Both the position numbers and the translations under genes were made by a program. A stretch of 64,000 nt of DNA from Paramagnetospirillum marisnigri (GTDB lineage: Bacteria > Pseudomonadota > Alphaproteobacteria > Rhodospirillales > Magnetospirillaceae): positions 62,001 to 126,000 of the forward strand of contig NZ_LWQT01000098.1 of assembly GCF_001650715.1 (NCBI RefSeq). Direction: 5' to 3'. Of the stretch, positions 17,164 to 24,495 are shown piece by piece; the first letter of the stretch is position 1, and each line of letters opens with the position of its first letter. Under the pieces are notes generated by a model. It was not told the origin of the DNA and did not search any database. It worked only from the letters and a program-made list of their open reading frames with translations.

Positions 17164-18203
17164 GAATGGCCGGTGCCCCAGGGGTCGACGACCGTCGCCT
17201 CGGCACCGTTCCAGTAGACCGGCCCCACCGGCACCTTGCCCGCGCCGCCGGGAATGTCGAGCACATAGGTGGGCTGGGCGATCCCCGACAGCCGCCCGCG
17301 CAAGGCCCGAACCAGCGCCTGGCCCTCGGCGATGGTCGGTCGGAAATGGCGGGTGCCCGGCGCCAGATCGGGATGATGCAGGTAATAGGGCCGCACCCGG
17401 TGGCGCACCAGGGCCCGCATCAGCGCCTCCAGCACCTCGACCCGGTCATTGACGCCTTTCAGCAGCACCGTCTGTGACAGTAGCGGCACCCCGGCATCGG
17501 CCAGCCGGGCCAGGGCGGCCCGCGCCTCGTCCCCCAACTCGCGCGGATGGTTGACATGAACCGCCAGCCATACCGCAGGCCCGCCGGGCACTGATCGCAG
17601 CGCCCCCACCAGGGACTCGCCCACCCGGCCGGGATCGGCCACCGGAATCCGCGAATGAAAGCGGATGGTGTCGAGATGGGGAATGGCGGCCAGCCGACCG
17701 ACCAACGCGGCGATGCGCCCAGGCGGCAGCATCAGAGGATCGCCGCCGGTGACGATGACCTCGCGCAGTTCGGTGTGCTCCGCCACATAGGCAAGGGCGG
17801 CTTCCATCTCATCAGGCCCCAGCGTGCCGTCGGCATCGCCGACCCGGGCCCGGCGGAAGCAGAACCGGCAATAGACCGGACACACCAAGAGCGGCGTCAG
17901 CAGCACCCGATCGGGATAGCGATGCACCACGCCGGGAACCGGAGAGTGGGGCGCGTCACCGATGGGATCGGGCCGCTCTTCCGGCGTCGTTTCCAACTCG
18001 GCTCCCGAGGGAAGAAACTGGCGGGCGATGGGATCATCGGCGTCGGCGGGGTCCATCAGCGCCGCCAGGGTGGGCGTTATCGCCACCGCATAGGCCTGTC
18101 CCACCCGCTCGGCCATGGCGGCGGCGGCAGGGGGCAACAAACCCGCCGCCACCAGATCGGCGGCGGAGCGCAGGGTGCCGGACTTGCGAGGATGTATCGC
18201 CAT
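17151..18203 (-). CDS. epmB: EF-P lysine 2,3-aminomutase (KamA-family radical SAM enzyme)
   Basis: An approximately 350-residue radical SAM enzyme. The iron-sulfur cysteines are in CPVYCRFCFRR, preceded by RYPDRVLLTPLLV as in lysine 2,3-aminomutases, and followed by VTGGDPLML. EpmB converts lysine to beta-lysine for attachment to EF-P. The length (shorter than clostridial KamA) and nearness of efp favour EpmB over a catabolic aminomutase. ATG 18203 or 18221 could be the start; neither has a well-spaced ribosome site. Its 3' end overlaps the convergent kinase gene by 13 bases. Confidence 0.85.
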   Translation of the reverse strand: MAIHPRKSGTLRSAADLVAAGLLPPAAAAMAERVGQAYAVAITPTLAALMDPADADDPIARQFLPSGAELETTPEERPDPIGDAPHSPVPGVVHRYPDRVLLTPLLVCPVYCRFCFRRARVGDADGTLGPDEMEAALAYVAEHTELREVIVTGGDPLMLPPGRIAALVGRLAAIPHLDTIRFHSRIPVADPGRVGESLVGALRSVPGGPAVWLAVHVNHPRELGDEARAALARLADAGVPLLSQTVLLKGVNDRVEVLEALMRALVRHRVRPYYLHHPDLAPGTRHFRPTIAEGQALVRALRGRLSGIAQPTYVLDIPGGAGKVPVGPVYWNGAEATVVDPWGTGHSYSE

Positions 18204-18325
18204 GGCTGCTGCCCATACCATTCCTTCCAGCCCGGCGCGAAGGGAAAGTTGCGTTCCTTACCGCGAAGTCACTTGCGGCCCGGGGCCGGGCGAGCTATCT
18301 CCTCCGCGCTTGGGAGGACCATACG

Positions 18326-18565
18326 ATGACCTGGGAAACAGGCAACGTCACGCGAACCGAAATCAACCGTCTGGCGGCGCAGATCGCCGCCGGGATGGAG
18401 GGGGGCATACCAGACGACGAGTTGATGCGTCGTTGCGTCGGCATGGCGCTGTCCCAGGACCTGAGCGACGACGAACTGGCCCAGTTGGTCCGCGAGGTCG
18501 ACGCCCACACCCGGCGCCACTCACCCAACAACTCCCCTTGCCGAGGATCGGTCCAGGCGCCATAA
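18326..18565 (+). CDS. hypothetical small soluble protein, 79 residues
   Basis: The ATG follows a good ggagg site nine bases upstream. The product is mostly helical (RTEINRLAAQIAAGM, ELMRRCVGMALSQ, DDELAQLVREVDAHT) with a disordered tail. It ends 8 bases before the transporter gene, so the two are probably co-transcribed. The DDEL-rich helices resemble small regulatory or adaptor proteins, but no family is recognised. Confidence 0.65.
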   Translation: MTWETGNVTRTEINRLAAQIAAGMEGGIPDDELMRRCVGMALSQDLSDDELAQLVREVDAHTRRHSPNNSPCRGSVQAP

Positions 18566-18573
18566 CGGAAGGC

Positions 18574-19803
18574 ATGGACAGTTTCGTCATCGCCGTCTTC
18601 CTGCTGACCTATCTTGGCATGGCCTTTGGCAGTGTCAGGGGCCTGAAACTCGACCGCACCGGCATCGCCTTGCTGGGCGTGGTGGTGCTGCTCGCCTCGG
18701 GCAAGGTGAGCGTCAAGGCCATGGGCAGTTCGGTGGACATTCCCACCCTGCTGCTGCTGTTCGCCCTGATGATCATCTCGGCCCAGTTCCAGCTGGCGGG
18801 GGTCTATGGCACCTTGGCCGCGAGGGTATCGGCGGCGCCGGGATCGTCGCGACGCCTGCTGGCCCAGGTGATCCTGGCTGCCGGGGGATTGTCGGCGGTG
18901 CTGGCCAATGACGTGGTCTGCTTCGCCATGACGCCCATCGTGGTCGAGGGCATCCGCCGCCGGGGCCTCGACCCCCGCCCCTATCTGCTGGGTCTGGTGG
19001 GCGCCGCCAATGCCGGCAGCGCCGCCACCCTGATCGGCAATCCCCAGAACATCCTGATCGGCCAGGTGGGTGGCCTCGATTTCTGGAATTTCCTGGCCGC
19101 CTGTGCCGTTCCCGCCATCCTGTCGCTGGGGATCGTCCATGTCACCCTGTGCCTGATCTGGCGCAAGGAGCTGGATGCCGAGCCCGGCCCGCTCGTCGAC
19201 GAGAATCCCCCCCATCTCAACCAGTGGCAGGCGCTGAAGGGTATCGGGGCCCTGGCCATGCTGGCCCTGCTGTTCACCGCGCCGCTGCCCCGCGAGGTTG
19301 GCGCCATGGTCATCGCCGGACTGCTGCTGGCCAGCCGCAAGATGTCGTCGCGCGAGATGATCAGCATGGTGGACTGGCACCTGCTGCTGCTGTTCGCCTG
19401 CCTGTTCATGATCACCGGCGCCTTCGCCGATACCGATCTGGCGCGGCGCTGGATGGAAGCCCTGTCCGAGCGCGGCCTGTTCCCCGAGACATTGGGGGTG
19501 ATGGTGCCACTGGCGCTCGCCGCCTCCAACACCATCGGCAATGTTCCCGCCGTGATGCTGATCCTGGCGGTATGGCATACCCCGGATCCCGGCGCCCTGA
19601 CCGGGCTGGCCCTGCTGTCCACCCTGGCCGGAAACTTCCTGCTGGTGGGCAGCATGGCCAATATCATCGTCGCGGAACGGGCCCAGGCGGTCGGCACCCG
19701 CTTGTCGTTCGGCGACTTCGCCCGCGCGGGCATCCCCATGACCCTGGCCAGCATGGCCGTGGCGGTTCTGTGGCTGCGCCTGGGCGGCTGGATGGGGTGG
19801 TAG
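18574..19803 (+). CDS. SLC13/ArsB-like anion transporter
   Basis: A 409-residue integral membrane protein with about eleven hydrophobic segments. Two inverted-repeat signatures of the ion-transporter superfamily are present: LANDVVCFAMTPIV with LIGNPQNILIG in the first half, and ASNTIGNVPAVMLIL with LVGSMANIIVAERA in the second. These fit anion:sodium symporters of the DASS group and ArsB/NhaD proteins; the substrate cannot be told by eye. The frame is open upstream, but ATG 18574 places the first helix at residue 3. It is followed after 4 bases by the DUF420 gene, implying a shared transcript. Confidence 0.85.
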   Translation: MDSFVIAVFLLTYLGMAFGSVRGLKLDRTGIALLGVVVLLASGKVSVKAMGSSVDIPTLLLLFALMIISAQFQLAGVYGTLAARVSAAPGSSRRLLAQVILAAGGLSAVLANDVVCFAMTPIVVEGIRRRGLDPRPYLLGLVGAANAGSAATLIGNPQNILIGQVGGLDFWNFLAACAVPAILSLGIVHVTLCLIWRKELDAEPGPLVDENPPHLNQWQALKGIGALAMLALLFTAPLPREVGAMVIAGLLLASRKMSSREMISMVDWHLLLLFACLFMITGAFADTDLARRWMEALSERGLFPETLGVMVPLALAASNTIGNVPAVMLILAVWHTPDPGALTGLALLSTLAGNFLLVGSMANIIVAERAQAVGTRLSFGDFARAGIPMTLASMAVAVLWLRLGGWMGW

Positions 19804-19807
19804 CGCC

Positions 19808-20233
19808 ATGATGACCACCGCCAATACCCTGCCCCATGTCAACGCCGCCCTCAACGCCGTGGCGCTGGTGTTCCTGCTGGCCGCCTATGCCTTCATCCGC
19901 AAGGGCCGCCGCGACCTGCACATGCGGGCCATGCTGGCGGCGGTGGCGACCTCGGCCCTGTTCCTGGTTTTTTACCTTTGGTACCACTTCACCGCGCCGA
20001 TCTTCGTCTTTCGAGGATCGGGGATTGTCAGGCCCATCTATTACGCACTGCTGATCAGCCATGTTCTTCTGGCGGCCGTGGTCACCCCCATGATCGGGAT
20101 GACCATGATCAAGGCGGCCCGGCAAAACTTCACCGAACATAAGCGGCTGGCACGATGGACTTGGCCGGTGTGGGTTTACGTATCTGTGACCGGCATCGTC
20201 GTGTATCTTATGCTATATGTAATTTACATATAA
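19808..20233 (+). CDS. DUF420 membrane protein, possible heme-oxidase assembly factor
   Basis: A 141-residue protein with four membrane helices and conserved histidines (LPHVNAALN, LWYHFTAP, ISHVLLAAV, EHKRLARW) in the DUF420 pattern. DUF420 includes CtaM of Staphylococcus aureus, needed for maturation of heme-copper oxidases. The neighbouring gene is heme O synthase, which fits that role. The spacing (4 bases) to the transporter gene suggests one operon. A 19-bp palindrome and -10 hexamer overlap the stop codon, so the next gene may have its own promoter. Confidence 0.8.
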   Translation: MMTTANTLPHVNAALNAVALVFLLAAYAFIRKGRRDLHMRAMLAAVATSALFLVFYLWYHFTAPIFVFRGSGIVRPIYYALLISHVLLAAVVTPMIGMTMIKAARQNFTEHKRLARWTWPVWVYVSVTGIVVYLMLYVIYI

Positions 20234-20234
20234 T
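20214..20234 (+). promoter_or_regulatory. AT-rich 19-bp palindrome overlapping a perfect -10 box before ctaB
   Basis: Arms tatatgtaa (20214-20222) and ttacatata (20224-20232) flank a single t, a perfect dyad in a GC-rich setting. The right arm runs into tataat (20229-20234), an exact sigma70 -10 hexamer; the -35 region is poor. The site covers the DUF420 stop codon and lies 35 bases before the ctaB GTG. This layout suggests a regulated internal promoter for heme O synthase; the regulator is unknown. Confidence 0.55.
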
Positions 20235-20269
20235 CCCCGGCCGCACCGGGGACGGTTGCGGAGGCGGAC

Positions 20270-21121
20270 GTGACATTCAAGCAATTCATCGAACTGTTGA
20301 AGCCGCGCATCGCACTGATGATCGCGCTGACCGCCGTCACCGGCTATGGCGCGGTGGTGGACAAGGTCGACCTGGGCGCCTTGCTGCTGCTGACCCTGGC
20401 CATGGTGCTGGGTTCGGCCGCCTCGGCCGTCTTCAACCATGTCTGGGACCGCGATATCGACCGTCTGATGCGCCGGACCTCCAAGCGCCCCATGGCCACC
20501 GGTGCCGGAACTCCGGCGCTGGGCTTCGCCCTGGCCGCCATCTTGATGGTCGCTGGCCTGACCGTCGCCCACAGCGCCTTCAACTGGGTCGTGGCGCTGC
20601 ACCTGTTCCTGGGCGGCTTCGTCTATGTGGCGGTCTATACCGTCTGGCTGAAGCGCCGCCACTGGACCAACATCATCCTGGGCGGCGCGGCGGGCAGCTT
20701 CGCCATCCTGGCGGGGGCGGCGGTGGTCAACCAGACCGACTGGCTGCTGCCCATGGTTCTGGCCCTGGTGCTGTTCCTGTGGACCCCCAGCCATTTCTGG
20801 GCGCTGGCCATCCTGCTGAAGGAAGACTATCGCCAGGCGGGTGTGCCCATGCTGCCGGTGGTGGTGGGAGACCAGCGCACCGCCTGGTGGATCCTGGCCA
20901 ACAGCCTGGCCCTGGTGGGGTCGTCGCTGCTACCCTGGTCCCTGGGTCTGCTGGGGCCGGTCTATGGCTTCACCGCCGCCGCCACGGGACTGGTGCTGCT
21001 GGGTTTCAACATCCGGCTGGTGATGACCCCCACCCGATTCTGGGCGGGATGGAACTTCGCCGCCTCCATGCCCTATCTGCTGGTGTTGTTCATCGGTGTC
21101 TTCCTGGATAAGCACTGGTAA
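20270..21121 (+). CDS. ctaB: heme O synthase (protoheme IX farnesyltransferase)
   Basis: A 283-residue polytopic prenyltransferase of the UbiA superfamily, converting heme B to heme O for terminal oxidases. The substrate-binding motif is NHVWDRDIDRLMRRTSKRP near residue 60, and the second Asp-rich loop appears as SHFWALAILLKEDYRQAGVP, diagnostic of CyoE/CtaB. It starts at GTG 20270 with a gcggaggcgg site. The upstream DUF420 gene is a likely oxidase-assembly partner. No oxidase subunits are in the window, so this is a detached cofactor gene. Confidence 0.94.
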   Translation: MTFKQFIELLKPRIALMIALTAVTGYGAVVDKVDLGALLLLTLAMVLGSAASAVFNHVWDRDIDRLMRRTSKRPMATGAGTPALGFALAAILMVAGLTVAHSAFNWVVALHLFLGGFVYVAVYTVWLKRRHWTNIILGGAAGSFAILAGAAVVNQTDWLLPMVLALVLFLWTPSHFWALAILLKEDYRQAGVPMLPVVVGDQRTAWWILANSLALVGSSLLPWSLGLLGPVYGFTAAATGLVLLGFNIRLVMTPTRFWAGWNFAASMPYLLVLFIGVFLDKHW

Positions 21122-21193
21122 TGCCATTGGCCCACTTGCGGCCATCCTGCCTATCACCTAGGCTGTAAGTCTGGCTGCATCTTGGGAATGGGC

Positions 21194-22870
21194 ATGGCCG
21201 CTGAAAAGGACGATCTGGGACGGTCCAGCGATGTCTACGTGGCGTTCGCCTTCGCCGCTGCCGATGTGTTGCTGGAAACCGATGCCGAGGGCAACACGGC
21301 TTTCGCCGTGGGCGCCGCCATGGCGCTGCTGGGCCGAGGCGCCAAGGCGCTGACTGGCCAACCGCTCAGGAAGATCATCCACCCCTCCGACCAGGACCTT
21401 CTCGCCCAGTCCCTTATCCAAATGGGTAAGGGAGAACGCGTCCGCAACGTCATGATCCGGGTGCTGCTGCCCGCCGAGGGCAAGGCGGCGGCCGTCGCCC
21501 TGTCGGGCTATCGCCATCCCGGCAATACCGAACGGCTGCTGGTGGCGCTGAGCCATCCCGGCGGGCTGCCGCCCATGATCAGCAAGCGGGCCGAGGGCAA
21601 GTCCGGAGTGCTGGACAAGGACAGCTTCCAGGCCATGGCCGCCTCGCTGCTGGAAGCCGCGCCGCCGGACGAGCCCTACCAGTTGACCTTGGTCGAGTTG
21701 CCGGACGCCCAGGCCGACGCCGAAACCCAGGCCGCCCTGGCCGCTGAACTGGGCTCCCGGCTGAAATCATTGTCAGTAGGCGGCGACGCGGTCGGCCAGT
21801 TGGACGACGGCAAGTTCGGCGTCCTGCATGCCGCCTCGGTGTCGCCCGACAAGATCAGCCAGTCGGTCACCCAGGCCGCCAAGGTGGTGATGCCCGACGC
21901 GCCGCCCATGGAGGCCAAGCTGGCCACCCTGGTGCTGGACGTTGCCGACATCCCGCCCGAGGAAGCCGCCCGGGCCCTGACCTATACCCTGAACGCCTTC
22001 GCCCGCGAATCCAACAATGGCGGCAATCTGGCCGACCTGATGAAGGATTTGCAGCCGCGCCTGTCGGCCACGGTCAAGCAGATGAACGATGTGCGCCAGA
22101 CCGTGGCGTCGGGCGACTTCAACCTGATGTACCAGCCCATCGTCGATCTGTGGACCAATGTGGTCCACCATTTCGAATGCCTGGTGCGCTTCAAGGGCAA
22201 CGACAACAAGTCGCCCTACGAGACCGTTGCCTTCGCCGAGGATGTGGGCATGGCGGGCATGCTGGACATGGCCCTGCTGGAACGCGCCATCGGCACAATG
22301 CGCTCATCCGTCGCCAATACCGAGTCCCTGCGCTTCGCCGTCAACCTGTCGGGGCGCACCTTGTCGGACCCGGCGGTGGTCAAGAAACTGCAGGCCATCC
22401 TGGCCACCACCAAGGACCTGCGGAAGCGTCTGGTATTCGAGATGACGGAATCCGCCGATGTGGGCGATCTCGCCGCCGTCAACGATGTGATCCAGGCTAT
22501 CCGCAAGCAAGGCCACGAGGTCTGTCTCGACGATTTCGGCGCCGGTCACGCCGCCTTCCATTATCTGCGCGCCCTCAAGGTGGACAACGTCAAGATCGAC
22601 GGCAGCTACATCAAGGACGCCATGAAGAACAACGAGAACGTCTCGTTCATCAAGGCCATCGTCCAGTTGTGCACCGAACTCGGCGTCACCACCACCGCCG
22701 AATACGTGGAAGATGCCGAGACCGCCAATCTGCTGAAGCTGCTGAAGGTGCGCTTTGGCCAGGGCTGGTATTTCGGCAAACCGCAGCACCCGGCCACCAA
22801 CGACATCGTCACCGCCTGGAAGACTCCCACCCTGGAATGGCGCAAGGGACTCTTGTATTTCAAGGGATAG
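21194..22870 (+). CDS. EAL-domain protein, likely c-di-GMP phosphodiesterase or sensor
   Basis: A 558-residue cytoplasmic protein. A PAS-like segment (about 15-115) is followed by a region (about 145-280) that could be a degenerate GGDEF domain lacking the motif, then an EAL domain from about 315. The EAL motif is ECL (in HFECLVRF). Other metal and catalytic positions appear kept: NLSG, FEMTES, LDDFGAGH, VKIDGSYI, AEYVE and GQGWYFG, so hydrolysis of c-di-GMP is plausible. ATG 21194 has ggga at a proper distance; ATG 21188 is an alternative. It is a single-gene unit between ctaB and ubiA. Confidence 0.85.
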   Translation: MAAEKDDLGRSSDVYVAFAFAAADVLLETDAEGNTAFAVGAAMALLGRGAKALTGQPLRKIIHPSDQDLLAQSLIQMGKGERVRNVMIRVLLPAEGKAAAVALSGYRHPGNTERLLVALSHPGGLPPMISKRAEGKSGVLDKDSFQAMAASLLEAAPPDEPYQLTLVELPDAQADAETQAALAAELGSRLKSLSVGGDAVGQLDDGKFGVLHAASVSPDKISQSVTQAAKVVMPDAPPMEAKLATLVLDVADIPPEEAARALTYTLNAFARESNNGGNLADLMKDLQPRLSATVKQMNDVRQTVASGDFNLMYQPIVDLWTNVVHHFECLVRFKGNDNKSPYETVAFAEDVGMAGMLDMALLERAIGTMRSSVANTESLRFAVNLSGRTLSDPAVVKKLQAILATTKDLRKRLVFEMTESADVGDLAAVNDVIQAIRKQGHEVCLDDFGAGHAAFHYLRALKVDNVKIDGSYIKDAMKNNENVSFIKAIVQLCTELGVTTTAEYVEDAETANLLKLLKVRFGQGWYFGKPQHPATNDIVTAWKTPTLEWRKGLLYFKG

Positions 22871-22910
22871 GCCCCTTTCCTCGGGCCGACCTTTCGGCTA
22901 AGCATAGTCC

Positions 22911-23828
22911 ATGTCCACCGCCCAGACCCTGAAGGGCGACATCCCGGTCGGCAACTGGATCGACCGCCTTGTCCCCGCCCCCTTGCGCCCCTATCTGCGG
23001 TTGATGCGGCTTGACCGGCCCATCGGCACATGGCTGCTGCTGTTCCCCTGCTGGTGGAGCGCCGCCCTGGCCGCCCCCGGCCTGCCCGACCCCTGGCTGC
23101 TGGCCCTGTTCGGCCTCGGCGCGGTGGTGATGCGCGGCGCCGGATGCACCTTCAACGACTGGGCCGACCGCGATTTCGACGGCCGCGTCGCCCGCACCGC
23201 GTCGCGGCCGATCCCATCGGGCGCCGTCAGCCCGCGCCAGGCCCTGGCCTTTCTCGGCCTGCAATTGCTGATCGGGCTGGGGGTGCTGCTCCAGTTGAAC
23301 CCCTTCGCCATCGCGGTGGGGGTGGCCTCGCTGCTGCTGGTCTTCCCCTATCCCTTCATGAAGCGCATCACCCACTGGCCCCAGGCCTGGCTGGGCCTGA
23401 CCTTCAATTGGGGCGCCTTGCTGGGCTGGGCGGCGGTGCGGGGTGATCTCGACCTGCCCGCCTTGCTGCTTTACGCCGCCGGGCCGTTCTGGACGCTGGG
23501 CTACGACACCATCTACGCCCATCAGGACAAGGAGGACGACGCCCTGATCGGGGTCAAGTCCACCGCCCTGGCCCTGGGCGACGCCACGCCGAAATGGCTG
23601 TGGCTGTTCTATGGCGCCGCCCTGGCGCTGATGGCCTCGGCAGGGGCGAGCGCCGGGCTGGGCTGGGCCTTCTGGCCCGGCATGGCCCTGGCCGGGGCGC
23701 ATCTGGTCTGGCAGATCGTCCGGGTCGACATCCACGATGCCGCCGACTGCCTCGCCAAGTTCAAGTCCAACCGTCATTTCGGCTGGCTGGTGCTGGCCGC
23801 CATCATCGCTGGAAGGCTGAGCGCATGA
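22911..23828 (+). CDS. ubiA: 4-hydroxybenzoate polyprenyltransferase
   Basis: A 305-residue membrane prenyltransferase of ubiquinone synthesis that attaches the polyprenyl tail to 4-hydroxybenzoate. The first Asp motif is FNDWADRDFDGRVARTASRP and the second YDTIYAHQDKEDD, the normal pair for UbiA. About eight membrane helices. It overlaps the methyltransferase gene by 4 bases (ATGA), so the two are translationally coupled. Confidence 0.95.
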   Translation: MSTAQTLKGDIPVGNWIDRLVPAPLRPYLRLMRLDRPIGTWLLLFPCWWSAALAAPGLPDPWLLALFGLGAVVMRGAGCTFNDWADRDFDGRVARTASRPIPSGAVSPRQALAFLGLQLLIGLGVLLQLNPFAIAVGVASLLLVFPYPFMKRITHWPQAWLGLTFNWGALLGWAAVRGDLDLPALLLYAAGPFWTLGYDTIYAHQDKEDDALIGVKSTALALGDATPKWLWLFYGAALALMASAGASAGLGWAFWPGMALAGAHLVWQIVRVDIHDAADCLAKFKSNRHFGWLVLAAIIAGRLSA

Positions 23829-24490
23829 CCCCGGTTTCCGCCTGTTTCGAGACCGCGCGGGCCTTCATCGAGGCCAATACCGAGATCGACAGCCCGCCCG
23901 CCTGTCCCGAGATCAAGCTGTGGACCGCCACCGAGGTCACCCCCCTGTGGGAAGCCACCGAGGAGGCGCTGCTCCGCGTCAACCTGCCGCCGCCCTATTG
24001 GGCGTTCTGTTGGGCGGGCGGCCAGGCCCTGACCCGCTGGCTGCTGGACAATCCCGAACTGGTGGCGGGCAAGACGGTGCTGGATTTCGCCGCCGGATCA
24101 GGGGTCAGCGCCATCGGCGCCGCCCTCAGGGGCGCCGCCAAGGTGGAAGCCGCCGAAATCGACCACATGGCCTGTCATGCCATCCGCCTGAATGCCGAAC
24201 TGAACGGTGTCGCGGTCGAGGTGCTGGCCGACGACGTGGTCGGCGCGCCCTGCCGCTGGGACGTGGTGGTGGCGGGTGATGTCTGCTACGAGGCGCCCAT
24301 GACCGCCCATATCTGGCCCTGGCTGGTGCGCCTGGCCGCCGAGGGCGCCACGGTGGTGATGGCCGATCCCGGCCGCGCCTATCTGCCCAGGACCGGCCTG
24401 CTGCGGATCGCGAGCTATACCGTCTGCACCAGCCTGGACCTGGAGGACCGGACCCGGCGCCATGTGGACGTCTTCAAGATCGTGGGATAG
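23825..24490 (+). CDS. class I SAM methyltransferase, probable ETF-beta lysine methyltransferase
   Basis: A 221-residue Rossmann methyltransferase. The N-terminal segment PPPYWAFCWAGGQALTRW, the SAM loop VLDFAAGSGVSAIGA and the post-I region AGDVCYEAPM match the METTL20/ETFBKMT group, whose bacterial members methylate lysines of the electron-transfer flavoprotein beta subunit. A related option is a ribosomal protein L11 methyltransferase-like enzyme, but the length and the CWAGGQ motif favour ETFBKMT. Coupling to ubiA makes sense because ETF feeds electrons into the quinone pool. No etf genes are in the window. Confidence 0.75.
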   Translation: MTPVSACFETARAFIEANTEIDSPPACPEIKLWTATEVTPLWEATEEALLRVNLPPPYWAFCWAGGQALTRWLLDNPELVAGKTVLDFAAGSGVSAIGAALRGAAKVEAAEIDHMACHAIRLNAELNGVAVEVLADDVVGAPCRWDVVVAGDVCYEAPMTAHIWPWLVRLAAEGATVVMADPGRAYLPRTGLLRIASYTVCTSLDLEDRTRRHVDVFKIVG

Positions 24491-24495
24491 CTCCC

